In this document: positions 7,945 to 17,266 of the stretch, piece after piece | How the letters are laid out: each line of letters begins with the position of its first letter | How positions within the stretch are numbered: position 1 is the first letter of the stretch | From: an uncultured Bacilli bacterium | GTDB taxonomy: Bacteria > Bacillota_I > Bacilli_A > RF39 > UBA660 | Length of the DNA stretch: 48,216 nt | NCBI GenBank assembly: GCA_947598325.1 | Contig: CANQFD010000001.1 | Coordinates: 1-48,216, forward strand | Direction of reading: 5' to 3' | Translations under genes and position numbers: made by a program | The notes under the pieces: model-generated | The model's input: the letters and a program-made list of their open reading frames with translations, nothing else | What the model was told of the DNA's origin: nothing | The model's database searches: none

Positions 7945-7953
7945 TGATATAAT
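7945..7953 (+). promoter_or_regulatory. extended -10 promoter of murG
   Basis: TGATATAAT (extended -10, TGnTATAAT) lies 16 bases before the murG ATG, with no good -35. A second TATAAT is at 7954-7959. The preceding 140 bases after the terminator are AT-rich and hold nothing else I can recognise. Confidence 0.55.
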
Positions 7954-7968
7954 TATAATGGTGATAAT

Positions 7969-9045
7969 ATGAGAGTAGTTATATCAGCGGGTGGAACAGG
8001 TGGACATATAAATCCTGCACTTGCTATTATAGATAAAATAAAAAAGGAAAATCCAAGTAGTGAATTTTTATATATTGGTACAACAGATAGAATGGAAAAA
8101 GACATTATACCTAAAAAAAATATACCATATATAGGAATAAAAATAAGTGGGTTAAAAAGAAAATTTACTTTTGAAAATATAAAATCAATAAAAAATTTTT
8201 TAAAATCTATAAAAGTATGTAAAAAAGAAATAAAAAAGTTTAATCCAGATATCGTTATTGGTACTGGAGGTTATGTAACAGCACCCGTAATATATGCTGC
8301 AAAAAAGTGTGGGTATAAGACTCTTATTCATGAACAAAATAGTATACTTGGTTTATCAAATAAGATATTATTAAAATATACAGATACTTTATGTACATCA
8401 TTTGAAAATGTGAAACTAGATAAGGTAAATTATGTTTATACAGGAAATCCATGTATGGAGGATTCAATAAATAAAAAACCTTTTAATAAAGCAGATTTTG
8501 GTTTAACAAAACATAAAAAATTAGTTTTAATTGTTATGGGTTCTTTAGGGTCATCAACGGTAAATAAGGTATTAAAGAAATCTATTGAGAAATTTTCAAG
8601 CAAAGAATATGAGGTTTTAATAGTAACAGGCAAAAATTATTATGATGAATATAAAAAACTTAATAAATTTAAAAATGTATTTATATATCCATATATTGAT
8701 GATCTTGTAAGATTAATAAAAATTTCGGATTTAGTAGTAACAAGAGCAGGGGCTACTACTCTTTGTGAATTAGTTGCAACTAATTCACCATCAATTTTAG
8801 TACCAAGTCCATATGTTACTGAAAATCATCAATATAAAAATGCAATGAGTTTAGTTAATAATGAAGCAGCAGAATTATTAGAAGAAAAAGATTTAGATGA
8901 AAATATACTTGTAGAAAAAATAGATAATCTTATTAATAATACTGAAAGATTATTATTATTTAAAAATAATCTAAAAAAGATGATGAAGATAGATAGTACA
9001 AGTTTAATATATAATGAAATACTTAAATTAACAAATAACAAATAA
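7969..9045 (+). CDS. murG: UDP-GlcNAc:lipid I N-acetylglucosaminyltransferase MurG
   Basis: A 358-residue enzyme adding GlcNAc to lipid I to form lipid II at the cytoplasmic face of the membrane. Visible motifs are the N-terminal glycine loop GGTGGHINPA (8-17), IGTGGYVTAP, the HEQNSILGLSN loop, MGSLGSSTVN opening the C-terminal Rossmann half, and TRAGATTLCELVA with PSPYVTENHQ, the UDP-GlcNAc site. Length is normal for the family. The ribosome binding site is a weak GGTGAT. It heads the murG-ftsQ-ftsA-ftsZ run. Confidence 0.97.
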   Translation: MRVVISAGGTGGHINPALAIIDKIKKENPSSEFLYIGTTDRMEKDIIPKKNIPYIGIKISGLKRKFTFENIKSIKNFLKSIKVCKKEIKKFNPDIVIGTGGYVTAPVIYAAKKCGYKTLIHEQNSILGLSNKILLKYTDTLCTSFENVKLDKVNYVYTGNPCMEDSINKKPFNKADFGLTKHKKLVLIVMGSLGSSTVNKVLKKSIEKFSSKEYEVLIVTGKNYYDEYKKLNKFKNVFIYPYIDDLVRLIKISDLVVTRAGATTLCELVATNSPSILVPSPYVTENHQYKNAMSLVNNEAAELLEEKDLDENILVEKIDNLINNTERLLLFKNNLKKMMKIDSTSLIYNEILKLTNNK

Positions 9046-9065
9046 TTTTATTGGGAGTGATAGAG

Positions 9066-9740
9066 TTGGCTAAAAAAGTAAAAAGAAAAAAGATAAGAAT
9101 AAAAAGAGTTTTAATATCTATAGTACTTTTAATAGGATTATTTTATATTATAATAATGCTTTCTAAAATGCCAGTTAAAGGTTATTTTATAAGTGGAAAT
9201 ACTTACTATTCAGATCAAGAAATATTAGAAAAAACAAATCTTGATAAATATCCATCTTTTTTACTTACAACAAATTCAAAAGTTAATTCAAAAATAAAAA
9301 ATGATAAACTTATTGATAATATAGAGATTAAAAAAACATTACTTGGTAGATTTAATATTATAGTGAATGAAAAAAAGATATTATTTTATGATTCTAATAG
9401 AAAAAAATCAATAACTGAAAGTGGAGAAGAAGTTGATTATTATGATCCAAATTCACCGGTTTTGACTGATGCATCATTAAAGAAAAAAATTTATAAAAAA
9501 TTAATTGAAAAAATGAAGAAGATTGATTCTAATATTTTATATAGTATATCAGAAATAAAATATGCACCAAATGATATAGATGAAGAGAGATTTTTAGCAT
9601 CAATGAATGATGGTAATTATATATATTTAACACTTAGTAAATTTTCAAAAATAAATGATTATATAAAAATATCTAGATCAATAGGCGATAAAAATGGAAT
9701 TCTCTATTTAGATTATGGAAATTATTTTGTTCCAAGATGA
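9066..9740 (+). CDS. divIB: cell division protein FtsQ/DivIB
   Basis: A 224-residue bitopic membrane protein. I choose the TTG at 9066, eight bases after GGGAG; another TTG at 9051 sits before that site. A basic cytoplasmic tail (KKVKRKKIRIKR) precedes one transmembrane helix (about 14-34), then a POTRA-like domain with VKGYFISGNTYYSDQEI and a FtsQ-type domain to the end. In the divisome it joins DivIC and FtsL to recruit and regulate septal synthases. Sequence conservation is low, as usual, but position between murG and ftsA and the domain order support the call. Confidence 0.88.
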   Translation: MAKKVKRKKIRIKRVLISIVLLIGLFYIIIMLSKMPVKGYFISGNTYYSDQEILEKTNLDKYPSFLLTTNSKVNSKIKNDKLIDNIEIKKTLLGRFNIIVNEKKILFYDSNRKKSITESGEEVDYYDPNSPVLTDASLKKKIYKKLIEKMKKIDSNILYSISEIKYAPNDIDEERFLASMNDGNYIYLTLSKFSKINDYIKISRSIGDKNGILYLDYGNYFVPR

Positions 9741-9790
9741 TGATATTATCATTTTATTCAAAAAGTCTTTTTTTTTTAAATAAAATATAG

Positions 9791-9796
9791 TATAAT
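9791..9796 (+). promoter_or_regulatory. possible -10 box of ftsA-ftsZ
   Basis: TATAAT lies 25 bases before the ftsA start, with only a T-rich run where a -35 should be. An internal promoter for ftsA-ftsZ is plausible but unproven. Confidence 0.35.
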
Positions 9797-9821
9797 GTTA
9801 TTATTATAGAGGAGGGATATG

Positions 9822-11078
9822 ATGAAAAAGATATTTTCATCAGTAGATATAGGTTCTAATTCTATTAAAATAATTGTATGTGAACTTTTTATGGAAAAAC
9901 TTAATGTCTTATCCTCTATTAATTATCCATCAGAAGGTATAAAAGATGGTATGGTAGTTGATGAAGGATTAGTAGAAAATACTATTGTTTCAGCTTTAAA
10001 TGAGATTAATACATCTCTTGGTGTAGATATTGATAAAGTTATCATAAATGTTCCTTTATATAATGCTGAGTATATGATATCACAAGGAGCTACAACAATA
10101 ACAAATAAAGATAGAGTAGTAACTGGGAATGATATGGTTAATGCTCTTCAAGGTTCAATATACAATAAGATAGACAAATCAAGAGAACTTGTAACTATAT
10201 TACCTATAAAGTATAATCTTGATACCGTAAATCAAGATATATCTAAACCAAGGGGACTTATGGGGAAAAAATTATCTGTCACCTCTATGATTGCAACTGT
10301 ACCTAAAAAGAATATATACAAAATAATAAGAATATTTCAAAAACTCAATATAGATGTTGTTGATATATTATTTGGAATTATAGGGGACTATTATGAATTT
10401 AAAAATGATAATTGTGATAAAGGAGTAACAGGTGTAATTAATATAGGTTCATCTAAAACTGAACTTGCTGTTTTTAATAAAGGAATAATCGCTTCATCAG
10501 ATGTTATTCAAGTGGGTGCTAGTTCAATTGATAATGAAATATCATATGTATACAATATAAAGAAAGTTCAAAGTAAAAAAATAAAAGAAACATTTTCTGT
10601 AGCATACAAAGATTTTGCAAGTACAACAGATGTTTATGAAATAGTAAATAAATCTGGTATTAAAACAAAAATAAATCAATATGAAGTAAGTGAACTTGTA
10701 ATGGATAGACTAAAAGAAATCTTAGAAAATGCTAAAAAACAGATAAACCACTTAACAAAAAAAGAATTTAGTTATATAATAATTACTGGGGGAATTACTG
10801 ATATTCCAGGATTTGATCTTTTATGTAAAGATATATTTGGTGATATTGCAATTATAAGTAGTATAAAAACTATTGGAGTTAGAAGTAATAGTTATTCATC
10901 ATCACTGGGAATGATAAAATATTTTATAAGTAAGCTTAGTATTAGAGGTAAAGAATATACTATGTTTAATGAAGAAAAACAAATAGAGCTTGTAGAGTCA
11001 AGAAGAAGTAGTAATATGGATAATATTTCCGTATTTGGAAGATTATTTGATTATTTATTTGAAAATAGGGAGGATTAA
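9822..11078 (+). CDS. ftsA: cell division protein FtsA
   Basis: A 418-residue actin-like protein that anchors FtsZ to the membrane. I prefer the second of two adjacent ATGs (9819 and 9822), because it lies 5 bases after [19 protein letters not shown] is the phosphate-1 loop; the SHS2/1C domain follows ([11 protein letters not shown] and onwards); [15 protein letters not shown] is phosphate-2; [10 protein letters not shown] is the adenosine motif. The last residues ([15 protein letters not shown]) form an amphipathic helix matching the membrane-targeting tail. The stop is 2 bases before ftsZ. Confidence 0.95.
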   Translation: MKKIFSSVDIGSNSIKIIVCELFMEKLNVLSSINYPSEGIKDGMVVDEGLVENTIVSALNEINTSLGVDIDKVIINVPLYNAEYMISQGATTITNKDRVVTGNDMVNALQGSIYNKIDKSRELVTILPIKYNLDTVNQDISKPRGLMGKKLSVTSMIATVPKKNIYKIIRIFQKLNIDVVDILFGIIGDYYEFKNDNCDKGVTGVINIGSSKTELAVFNKGIIASSDVIQVGASSIDNEISYVYNIKKVQSKKIKETFSVAYKDFASTTDVYEIVNKSGIKTKINQYEVSELVMDRLKEILENAKKQINHLTKKEFSYIIITGGITDIPGFDLLCKDIFGDIAIISSIKTIGVRSNSYSSSLGMIKYFISKLSIRGKEYTMFNEEKQIELVESRRSSNMDNISVFGRLFDYLFENRED

Positions 11079-11080
11079 TT

Positions 11081-12151
11081 ATGGCAATCGAAACTGATCA
11101 ATTAGCAAAAATTAAAGTAATAGGTGTTGGTGGTGGCGGAAATAACGCAGTAAATAGAATGATAGAGTATGGAATACAAGGTGTAGAATTTATAGTTGCG
11201 AATACTGATCTTCAAGTGTTAAATAGTTCAAAAGCGAAAATAAAATTGCAATTAGGAAGTACTGGACTTGGTGCAGGTGCTGATCCAAATGTTGGAAGAG
11301 AAGCTGCTGTTGAATCAAAAGAAGCAATAACAGAAGTACTTAAAGGTGCTGATATGGTGTTTGTTACTTGTGGTATGGGTGGAGGAACCGGAACAGGTGC
11401 AGCTCCAATAGTAGCGGAAATAGCTCAAGATTTAGGAGCACTTACTGTTGGTATTGTTACAAAGCCATTCTCTTTTGAAGGAAGAACTCGTACAGAACAT
11501 GCTGAAAAAGGGCTTGCAGCTTTAAAAGAACATGTTGATACATTAATAATTATTCCAAATGATAGATTAAGAGATATTATTGATAAGACAACACCAATGC
11601 TTGACGCATTTAAGGAAGTAGATAATGTACTTAGATTAGGTGTACAATCTATATCTGATTTAATCGCAGTAACAGGTCTTGTTAACCTTGATTTTGCCGA
11701 TGTAAAAACAGTAATGGAAAATAAAGGTGATGCTTTAATTGGTATAGGTGTTGCATCTGGTCAAAATAGAGCAATAGAAGCTGCTAAACAATCTGTTAAT
11801 AGTCCACTTTTAGAAACTGATATAAGAGGTGCTACAGATGCAATTATTAATATAACTGGTGGAACTAATTTAAGTTTGTATGAGGTAGAAGATGCAGTTC
11901 AAGTTATAAGAGAAGCTGCTGGAACTGATATTAATACAATATTTGGTGCTGTAATTAATGATTCTTTAGATGATGATATAGTAGTAACTGTAATAGCTAC
12001 TGGATTTGACAAAGTTGGTGATCCAATAATAGAGACACCTACTATGACAACACAAGTTATTGATATGATAGATGATGATAATTCAGATGATGATGATTCA
12101 GATGATTTATATGATATACCAGAATTTTTGAAAAACCGAAGAAGTTGGTAA
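11081..12151 (+). CDS. ftsZ: cell division GTPase FtsZ
   Basis: A 356-residue tubulin homologue forming the Z-ring. Seen are [12 protein letters not shown] near the N-terminus, the GTP signature [10 protein letters not shown], and the T7 synergy loop [11 protein letters not shown] that completes the catalytic site of the neighbouring subunit. The linker is short and strongly acidic (Asp/Ser repeats). The C-terminal peptide [12 protein letters not shown] matches the conserved tail that binds FtsA. It is preceded by GGGAGG inside the end of ftsA and followed by a terminator. Confidence 0.98.
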   Translation: MAIETDQLAKIKVIGVGGGGNNAVNRMIEYGIQGVEFIVANTDLQVLNSSKAKIKLQLGSTGLGAGADPNVGREAAVESKEAITEVLKGADMVFVTCGMGGGTGTGAAPIVAEIAQDLGALTVGIVTKPFSFEGRTRTEHAEKGLAALKEHVDTLIIIPNDRLRDIIDKTTPMLDAFKEVDNVLRLGVQSISDLIAVTGLVNLDFADVKTVMENKGDALIGIGVASGQNRAIEAAKQSVNSPLLETDIRGATDAIINITGGTNLSLYEVEDAVQVIREAAGTDINTIFGAVINDSLDDDIVVTVIATGFDKVGDPIIETPTMTTQVIDMIDDDNSDDDDSDDLYDIPEFLKNRRSW

Positions 12152-12194
12152 AATAAACGTGTAAAATAAGTGTAGAATTTTATTAGAATATTAT

Positions 12195-12230
12195 AAAAGA
12201 TATATGATAAATTTATTGTATATCTTTTTT
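12195..12230 (+). terminator. intrinsic terminator after ftsZ
   Basis: A 10-bp stem AAAAGATATA / TATATCTTTT (12195-12204, 12219-12228) has a 14-base AT loop and continues into T residues. Confidence 0.75.
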
Positions 12231-12244
12231 ATTGTTATTAAAAA

Positions 12245-12253
12245 TGATATAAT
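12245..12253 (+). promoter_or_regulatory. extended -10 promoter of the rlmN operon
   Basis: TGATATAAT, the same extended -10 as at murG and tgt, lies 20 bases before the rlmN ATG. The -35 region is occupied by the T tract of the ftsZ terminator. Confidence 0.55.
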
Positions 12254-12273
12254 AAATAGGTAGGAAGTGACCT

Positions 12274-13299
12274 ATGAAAAATATTTATTCAATGAAAAAA
12301 GATGATTTGGAAGAATACTTTATCAATAATAATGAAAAGAAGTATAAAGCTATTCAAATTTATGAGTGGTTATATAGAAAAAAATTTTGTTCTTTCGATG
12401 ATATGACAAATATAAGTAAAAATTTAAGAGAAAAATTGAAGGAAGATTTCACAATTCAAAAATTAAAGATATTAAAGATAGAAGAAGATTCTTTAGTTAA
12501 AAAATATTTATTTGAACTTCAAGATGGGAATATGGTTGAATCAGTTGTTATGTATCATGACTATGGTATTAGTATTTGTATTTCTTCACAAATAGGTTGT
12601 AATATGGGATGTGCTTTTTGTGAAAGTGGTAGACTTAAGAAAGTAAGAAATTTAACACCTGATGAAATGGTTCTACAAATTATGATGGTAGAAGAAAATA
12701 TAAAACAAAGAATAAGTCATGTTGTAATTATGGGAATTGGTGAACCGTTTGACAATTATGATAATTTTATGGACTTTATAAGAATAATAAATGATCCATA
12801 TGGATTGGCTATTGGATCAAGACATATAACAGTATCAACATCTGGCATAGTTCCTAAAATATATGAATTTATGAATGAAAACATAGGTGTAAATTTAGCT
12901 ATATCACTTCATGCTCCAACAGATGAAATAAGAAATAAAATAATGAAAGTAAATAAAGTTTATTCAATTGGTGAAATAATTAAAGCAGTTAAAGAGTATA
13001 TTCTTAAGACGAATAGAAGGGTAACGTTTGAATATATATTATTAGATAATATTAATGATAGTGAAAAGTGTGCAAAAGATTTAGCAAAACTAATAAAGGG
13101 AATAAATGCTTATGTGAATTTAATTCCATATAATGAAACAAATAACATCGGGTATAAAAGATCAAGTAAAAATAAAATAATGGAATTTTATAATATTCTA
13201 AAACAAAATAATATAAATGTAACAATAAGAAAAGAATTTGGTTCTAGAGTATCCGCAGCATGTGGACAATTACGAAGCAAATTCGAAGGAGGTAAATAA
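12274..13299 (+). CDS. rlmN: 23S rRNA/tRNA adenine C2-methyltransferase RlmN
   Basis: A 341-residue radical SAM enzyme that methylates A2503 of 23S rRNA (and A37 of some tRNAs). The cluster motif C-x3-C-x2-C is at Cys109, 113 and 116 (GCNMGCAFCESG). GIGEPFDNYDN is the SAM-binding GEP region, and SAACGQL near the C-terminus carries the Cys that becomes transiently methylated. The ESG after the third Cys, instead of the common ATG/ASG, is a variation. It is the first gene of a run in which each next gene overlaps by 1-4 bases through rsgA. Confidence 0.95.
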   Translation: MKNIYSMKKDDLEEYFINNNEKKYKAIQIYEWLYRKKFCSFDDMTNISKNLREKLKEDFTIQKLKILKIEEDSLVKKYLFELQDGNMVESVVMYHDYGISICISSQIGCNMGCAFCESGRLKKVRNLTPDEMVLQIMMVEENIKQRISHVVIMGIGEPFDNYDNFMDFIRIINDPYGLAIGSRHITVSTSGIVPKIYEFMNENIGVNLAISLHAPTDEIRNKIMKVNKVYSIGEIIKAVKEYILKTNRRVTFEYILLDNINDSEKCAKDLAKLIKGINAYVNLIPYNETNNIGYKRSSKNKIMEFYNILKQNNINVTIRKEFGSRVSAACGQLRSKFEGGK

Positions 13300-14039
13300 T
13301 GGAAACGTTTTTTTTGACCGATACAGGTAAGGTAAGAGATCATAATGAAGATAGTGTAACAATATTAAAAAACTCATTTAATGAATATTTAATTGCAGTT
13401 GCAGATGGAATGGGAGGACATAAAGCTGGTGAAGTAGCATCATCAATGGCTATTGAACATATTTCTAACAAATTTAAAGAATTAGAAAGAATGGGAGATA
13501 AAAACGATGCGATTAATTGGATAAGAACTGAAATTGATGAAATAAATAAATCTATATTTGAATATACAGCTAATCATGAAGAAAGTAAAGGAATGGGAAC
13601 AACACTAGTTCTTGCACTTTTTACAAAAGATTATTTATTGTTTGGAAATATAGGAGATAGTTCTGGATATGTATTTAAAAATGAAAAATTATATAGAGTT
13701 ACTAAATCCCACACTTTAGTAAATTTACTTGTAGAATCAGGTAAATTAACAGAAGAAGAAGCATTAAATCACCCAAAGAAAAATATTTTAATGAGAGCAC
13801 TTGGTGCAAATAATCCTGCAGAGGTTGATATATTTGATGTAGATACAGATATAGACGGTATATTAATATCAAGTGATGGTCTTACTTCAATGCTTAATGA
13901 TACTCAAATAGAAAGAGTTCTATTATCTGATAATACTTTAGAAGAAAAAGTAATAAAATTAATTAGAAAGTGTAATGTAAGAGGCGGAACTGATAATATT
14001 TCTATAGCTTGTTTAATGACAAAGGAAGGGGTTAAGTAA
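13299..14039 (+). CDS. prpC: PP2C-type Ser/Thr protein phosphatase
   Basis: A 246-residue PPM phosphatase. Motifs in order: TDTGKVRDHNEDS, VADGMGGHKAGE with two metal-binding positions, GMGTTL, NIGDSS, SSDGLT and GGTDNIS with the last metal Asp. It reverses phosphorylation by the downstream kinase; relatives are PrpC, Stp1 and IreP. It overlaps rlmN and prkC by one base each (TAATG). A cytoplasmic enzyme with no transmembrane segment. Confidence 0.95.
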   Translation: METFFLTDTGKVRDHNEDSVTILKNSFNEYLIAVADGMGGHKAGEVASSMAIEHISNKFKELERMGDKNDAINWIRTEIDEINKSIFEYTANHEESKGMGTTLVLALFTKDYLLFGNIGDSSGYVFKNEKLYRVTKSHTLVNLLVESGKLTEEEALNHPKKNILMRALGANNPAEVDIFDVDTDIDGILISSDGLTSMLNDTQIERVLLSDNTLEEKVIKLIRKCNVRGGTDNISIACLMTKEGVK

Positions 14040-15802
14040 TGTTTACTAAAGGTCAAAAAATTAATGATAGATATGAAATTGTTAGACTAATTGGTGAAGG
14101 CGGGATGGCTAATGTTTATTTAGCATATGATACCATTTTAGAGAGAAAAGTAGCTGTTAAAGTATTACGAGGAGATCTTGCTGATGATGAAAAATTTGTA
14201 AGAAGATTTCAAAGAGAAGCTTTATCAGCCTCTTCACTTTCACATCCAAATATTGTTGAAATGTATGACGTTGGAGAAGATAACGGAAACTTTTACATTG
14301 TAATGGAATACATTGATGGCAAAACATTAAAGCAATTAATAAAAAAAAGAGGACATTTAACAGTTTCTGAAGCAATTGATATTATGTGTCAATTAACTGA
14401 TGGACTTGCACATGCACATGATTCATATATTATACATAGAGATATAAAACCTCAAAATATAATGATACTTGAAGATGGACTTGTTAAAATAACAGACTTT
14501 GGTGTTGCAATGGCAATAAATGCATCAGATTTAACTCAAACAAATTCTGTTATGGGATCGGTACATTATCTTCCTCCAGAACAAGCTGCTGGTAAAGGAT
14601 CAACAATTAAAAGTGATATCTATTCCCTTGGTATAGTGTTATATGAGATGCTCGCAGGGACTATGCCATTTAGAGGAGAAACAGCAGTTGAAATAGCATT
14701 AAAACATATTAAGGATCCTATGCCTAGTATAAGAAAAGTAAATCCAAAGGTTCCACAAACTATAGAGAATATTATTCTAAAATCAACTGCTAAAAATCCA
14801 AAAAATAGATATAATAATGTTAGAGAATTATATCAAGATTTAAAAACAGCACAAGATCCATCAAGACAATCAGAAGAAAGAATTGTTTTTGAATATCCAG
14901 AGGATGATCTAGATGAGACAAAAGTATTAAATAATTTAAAAGATGAAATTAAAGAAAAAGAAGATGAAAAAGAACCTGATATAAAAGCAGTTTCTGAAGA
15001 TGAATTTAATAAAAATAAAAAAAATAAAGTTACAAAAGTTTTACTTATTTCATGTATATCTTTGATTGCTATATCTTTAATTGTAGTTTTAATTATACCA
15101 AGTATATTTCAAACAAAAGATGTAAAAGTTCCTGATGTTACTGGTTTAACAGTTAAAAAAGCAGCTGAAAAATTAGAAAAAGAAGGTTTTGTTGTATCAT
15201 CTGATATAAAATCAGATTATACTGATGAGATAAAAAAAGGAAGAGTATCAAGAACAGATCCAGCTGCTAGAAAAGTTGTAAAAAAAGGTTCAAAAGTAAT
15301 TATATATAAATCAAAGGGAAGTGAAAAAGTTATAGTTGAAGATTATACTGGAAAGAATTATTTAAAAATACAAGCAACTTTAGAAGTAAAGGGAATATCC
15401 GTTATAATTGACTATAAATCAGTAGATGATAAATCCAAATATAAAGGGAAAGAGGAATTAATAATCGGTCAATCTTCTGAAGAAGGAACAACATTGATAA
15501 AAGGCGATACAATAACACTTTATTTACCAAAAATGAGTAAAGATTATCCAGATTTTGTATCAGAATCTTGGAAAGTAAGTGAAGTTAGAGATTTTTGCAG
15601 CGAATATGGATTAAAATTAGAAATAGAAGAAGTAGAAGATAATACTAAAGAAGAAGGTACTATAATATATCAAAGTAGACCCGCAGGAAGTGAAATAGCA
15701 GATAAGGCTTCTATAAAAATTAAAGTAACAAAAAAATCACCAGAAAATAATGAAACTTCTACAGATGATATGATTCCATATGAAGAAGAGGAAAATCAAT
15801 GA
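14039..15802 (+). CDS. prkC: PASTA-domain Ser/Thr protein kinase (PrkC/PknB/IreK)
   Basis: A 587-residue membrane kinase. The cytoplasmic kinase domain spans about 1-275: glycine loop IGEGGMANVY, Lys41 (VAVKVL), HRDIKPQN (133-140), DFG (153-155) and YLPPEQ in the activation segment. An acidic juxtamembrane stretch leads to one transmembrane helix (about 332-356), then three PASTA repeats (roughly 362-428, 430-500, 505-575), the usual sensors of muropeptides or lipid II. The last 15 residues are acidic and polar. Its stop overlaps rsgA by 4 bases. IreB, a known substrate in enterococci, is encoded 8 kb downstream. Confidence 0.96.
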   Translation: MFTKGQKINDRYEIVRLIGEGGMANVYLAYDTILERKVAVKVLRGDLADDEKFVRRFQREALSASSLSHPNIVEMYDVGEDNGNFYIVMEYIDGKTLKQLIKKRGHLTVSEAIDIMCQLTDGLAHAHDSYIIHRDIKPQNIMILEDGLVKITDFGVAMAINASDLTQTNSVMGSVHYLPPEQAAGKGSTIKSDIYSLGIVLYEMLAGTMPFRGETAVEIALKHIKDPMPSIRKVNPKVPQTIENIILKSTAKNPKNRYNNVRELYQDLKTAQDPSRQSEERIVFEYPEDDLDETKVLNNLKDEIKEKEDEKEPDIKAVSEDEFNKNKKNKVTKVLLISCISLIAISLIVVLIIPSIFQTKDVKVPDVTGLTVKKAAEKLEKEGFVVSSDIKSDYTDEIKKGRVSRTDPAARKVVKKGSKVIIYKSKGSEKVIVEDYTGKNYLKIQATLEVKGISVIIDYKSVDDKSKYKGKEELIIGQSSEEGTTLIKGDTITLYLPKMSKDYPDFVSESWKVSEVRDFCSEYGLKLEIEEVEDNTKEEGTIIYQSRPAGSEIADKASIKIKVTKKSPENNETSTDDMIPYEEEENQ

Positions 15803-16629
15803 TAGGTAAGGTAGTCAAAGTTTTAAGTAATTATTATACAGTTAAAGTTGATAATGAATATATAGTATGTGTGCCAAGAGGAATATTTAGAAAACAAAAA
15901 ATAAGTCCTCTTGTTGGAGATAATGTTATTATTAATAAAGAAAATAAGACAATTGAAGAGATACTTGATAGAAAAAATTATCTTATAAGACCTCCAGTTT
16001 GTAATATAGACATAGCTTTAATTGTAACAAGTGTTAGAGAACCAAATTTTTCATCTAATTTGCTTGATAAAATGATAAATATAATTGAATATAATAATAT
16101 TAAACCAATAATTATAATAACAAAATATGATTTATTAACTAATACAAAAGAAATAGATGAAATAATTGATTATTATAAAGAAATAGGGTATGATGTTTTC
16201 ATTAATAGTGAAATAGATAAAATTAAAGAAATATTTAATAATAAACTTGCAATATTAACAGGTCAAACAGGAGTTGGGAAATCAACACTTATTAATAAAT
16301 TAGGAGATAATTTAAATCTTAAAACAGGTGAAATATCAAAAGCATTAGGGAGAGGTAAACACACTACAAGACATATAGAATTATATAATTTATGTAATGG
16401 ACTTATTTGTGATACACCAGGATTTTCTTCTCTTGAATTTATAAATATGACTAAAGAAGATATAAGAGATAATTTTATAGAATTCAATAAATATAAAGAT
16501 AAGTGTAAATATAGAGATTGTATGCATATAAATGAAGATATATGTGAAGTAAAAAATAAAGTAAAAGAAAATAAAATTTTAAAAAGTAGATATGATAACT
16601 ATGTTAAATTCATAAAAGAAGGTAAGTGA
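15799..16629 (+). CDS. rsgA: small ribosomal subunit assembly GTPase RsgA
   Basis: A 276-residue circularly permuted GTPase that helps 30S maturation. After an N-terminal OB-fold, the G motifs come in the order G4 (ITKYDL, a variant of NKxD), G1 (TGQTGVGKSTLIN), G2 (GRGKHTTRH) and G3 (DTPGFSS). A C-terminal zinc site follows (CKYRDCMHINEDICEV). It sits in the prpC-prkC-rsgA-rpe order found in many Firmicutes, coupled by ATGA to prkC. Confidence 0.95.
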   Translation: MIGKVVKVLSNYYTVKVDNEYIVCVPRGIFRKQKISPLVGDNVIINKENKTIEEILDRKNYLIRPPVCNIDIALIVTSVREPNFSSNLLDKMINIIEYNNIKPIIIITKYDLLTNTKEIDEIIDYYKEIGYDVFINSEIDKIKEIFNNKLAILTGQTGVGKSTLINKLGDNLNLKTGEISKALGRGKHTTRHIELYNLCNGLICDTPGFSSLEFINMTKEDIRDNFIEFNKYKDKCKYRDCMHINEDICEVKNKVKENKILKSRYDNYVKFIKEGK

Positions 16630-16634
16630 TAAAT

Positions 16635-17264
16635 ATGGAAGTATCAGTATCAATACTAAAAGAAAAAGATAATTATAAAGATGCTATAAAAAAAGTAAAT
16701 AACTCTAATTGTGATTATCTTCATTTAGATATAATGGATGGTTCATTTACAGAAACTTTTTCATTTAAAATAGAAGATTTTAATAATATTTTATCTTTAA
16801 CTAATAAAAAAATAGATGTTCATTTAATGAGTACTAATTTAGATAAACTTATTGATGAATATTCAAGTATTAACCCAGACTTCATTACATTTCATATAGA
16901 AGCAAAAAATACTATTAAGTATATAAATAAAATAAAAGGTAAAAAAATAAAAGTAGGATTAGCAATTAATCCAGATACTGATATAAAGGAAATATATCCA
17001 TATTTAGAACTTATTGATTTAATACTTGTTATGAGTGTTAAACCAGGTAAAGGTGGACAAACGTTTATGACTAGTACTATTTATAAAATAAAAGAATTAA
17101 AAGAACTTCAAAAAAAATATAAATTTTTAATAGAAGTAGATGGTGGCATAAATAATAATACTATTAATTATGTTAAAGATTATGTAGATATTGTAGTATC
17201 AGGTAGTTTTATAACTGATTCAACAAATTATAATAATATGATAAATTTATTAAAAGGAGAATAA
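16635..17264 (+). CDS. rpe: ribulose-phosphate 3-epimerase
   Basis: A 209-residue TIM barrel interconverting ribulose- and xylulose-5-phosphate in the pentose phosphate pathway. I prefer the ATG at 16635 over a GTG at 16626, which would be too close to the AAGG site. Metal ligands are visible: His and Asp in YLHLDIMDGS, His in DVHLMST, and Asp in EVDGGINNNT; SVKPGKGGQTFM is the phosphate loop region. It is somewhat short but complete. Confidence 0.92.
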   Translation: MEVSVSILKEKDNYKDAIKKVNNSNCDYLHLDIMDGSFTETFSFKIEDFNNILSLTNKKIDVHLMSTNLDKLIDEYSSINPDFITFHIEAKNTIKYINKIKGKKIKVGLAINPDTDIKEIYPYLELIDLILVMSVKPGKGGQTFMTSTIYKIKELKELQKKYKFLIEVDGGINNNTINYVKDYVDIVVSGSFITDSTNYNNMINLLKGE

Positions 17265-17266
17265 TT

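Noticed and set aside
12256-12275. Hairpin ATAGGT-AGGAAGTG-ACCTAT enclosing the rlmN ribosome binding site, suggestive of translational control
   Set aside because: The extended -10 at 12245-12253 puts the transcription start near 12260, inside the 5' arm, so the stem probably does not form in the main transcript.
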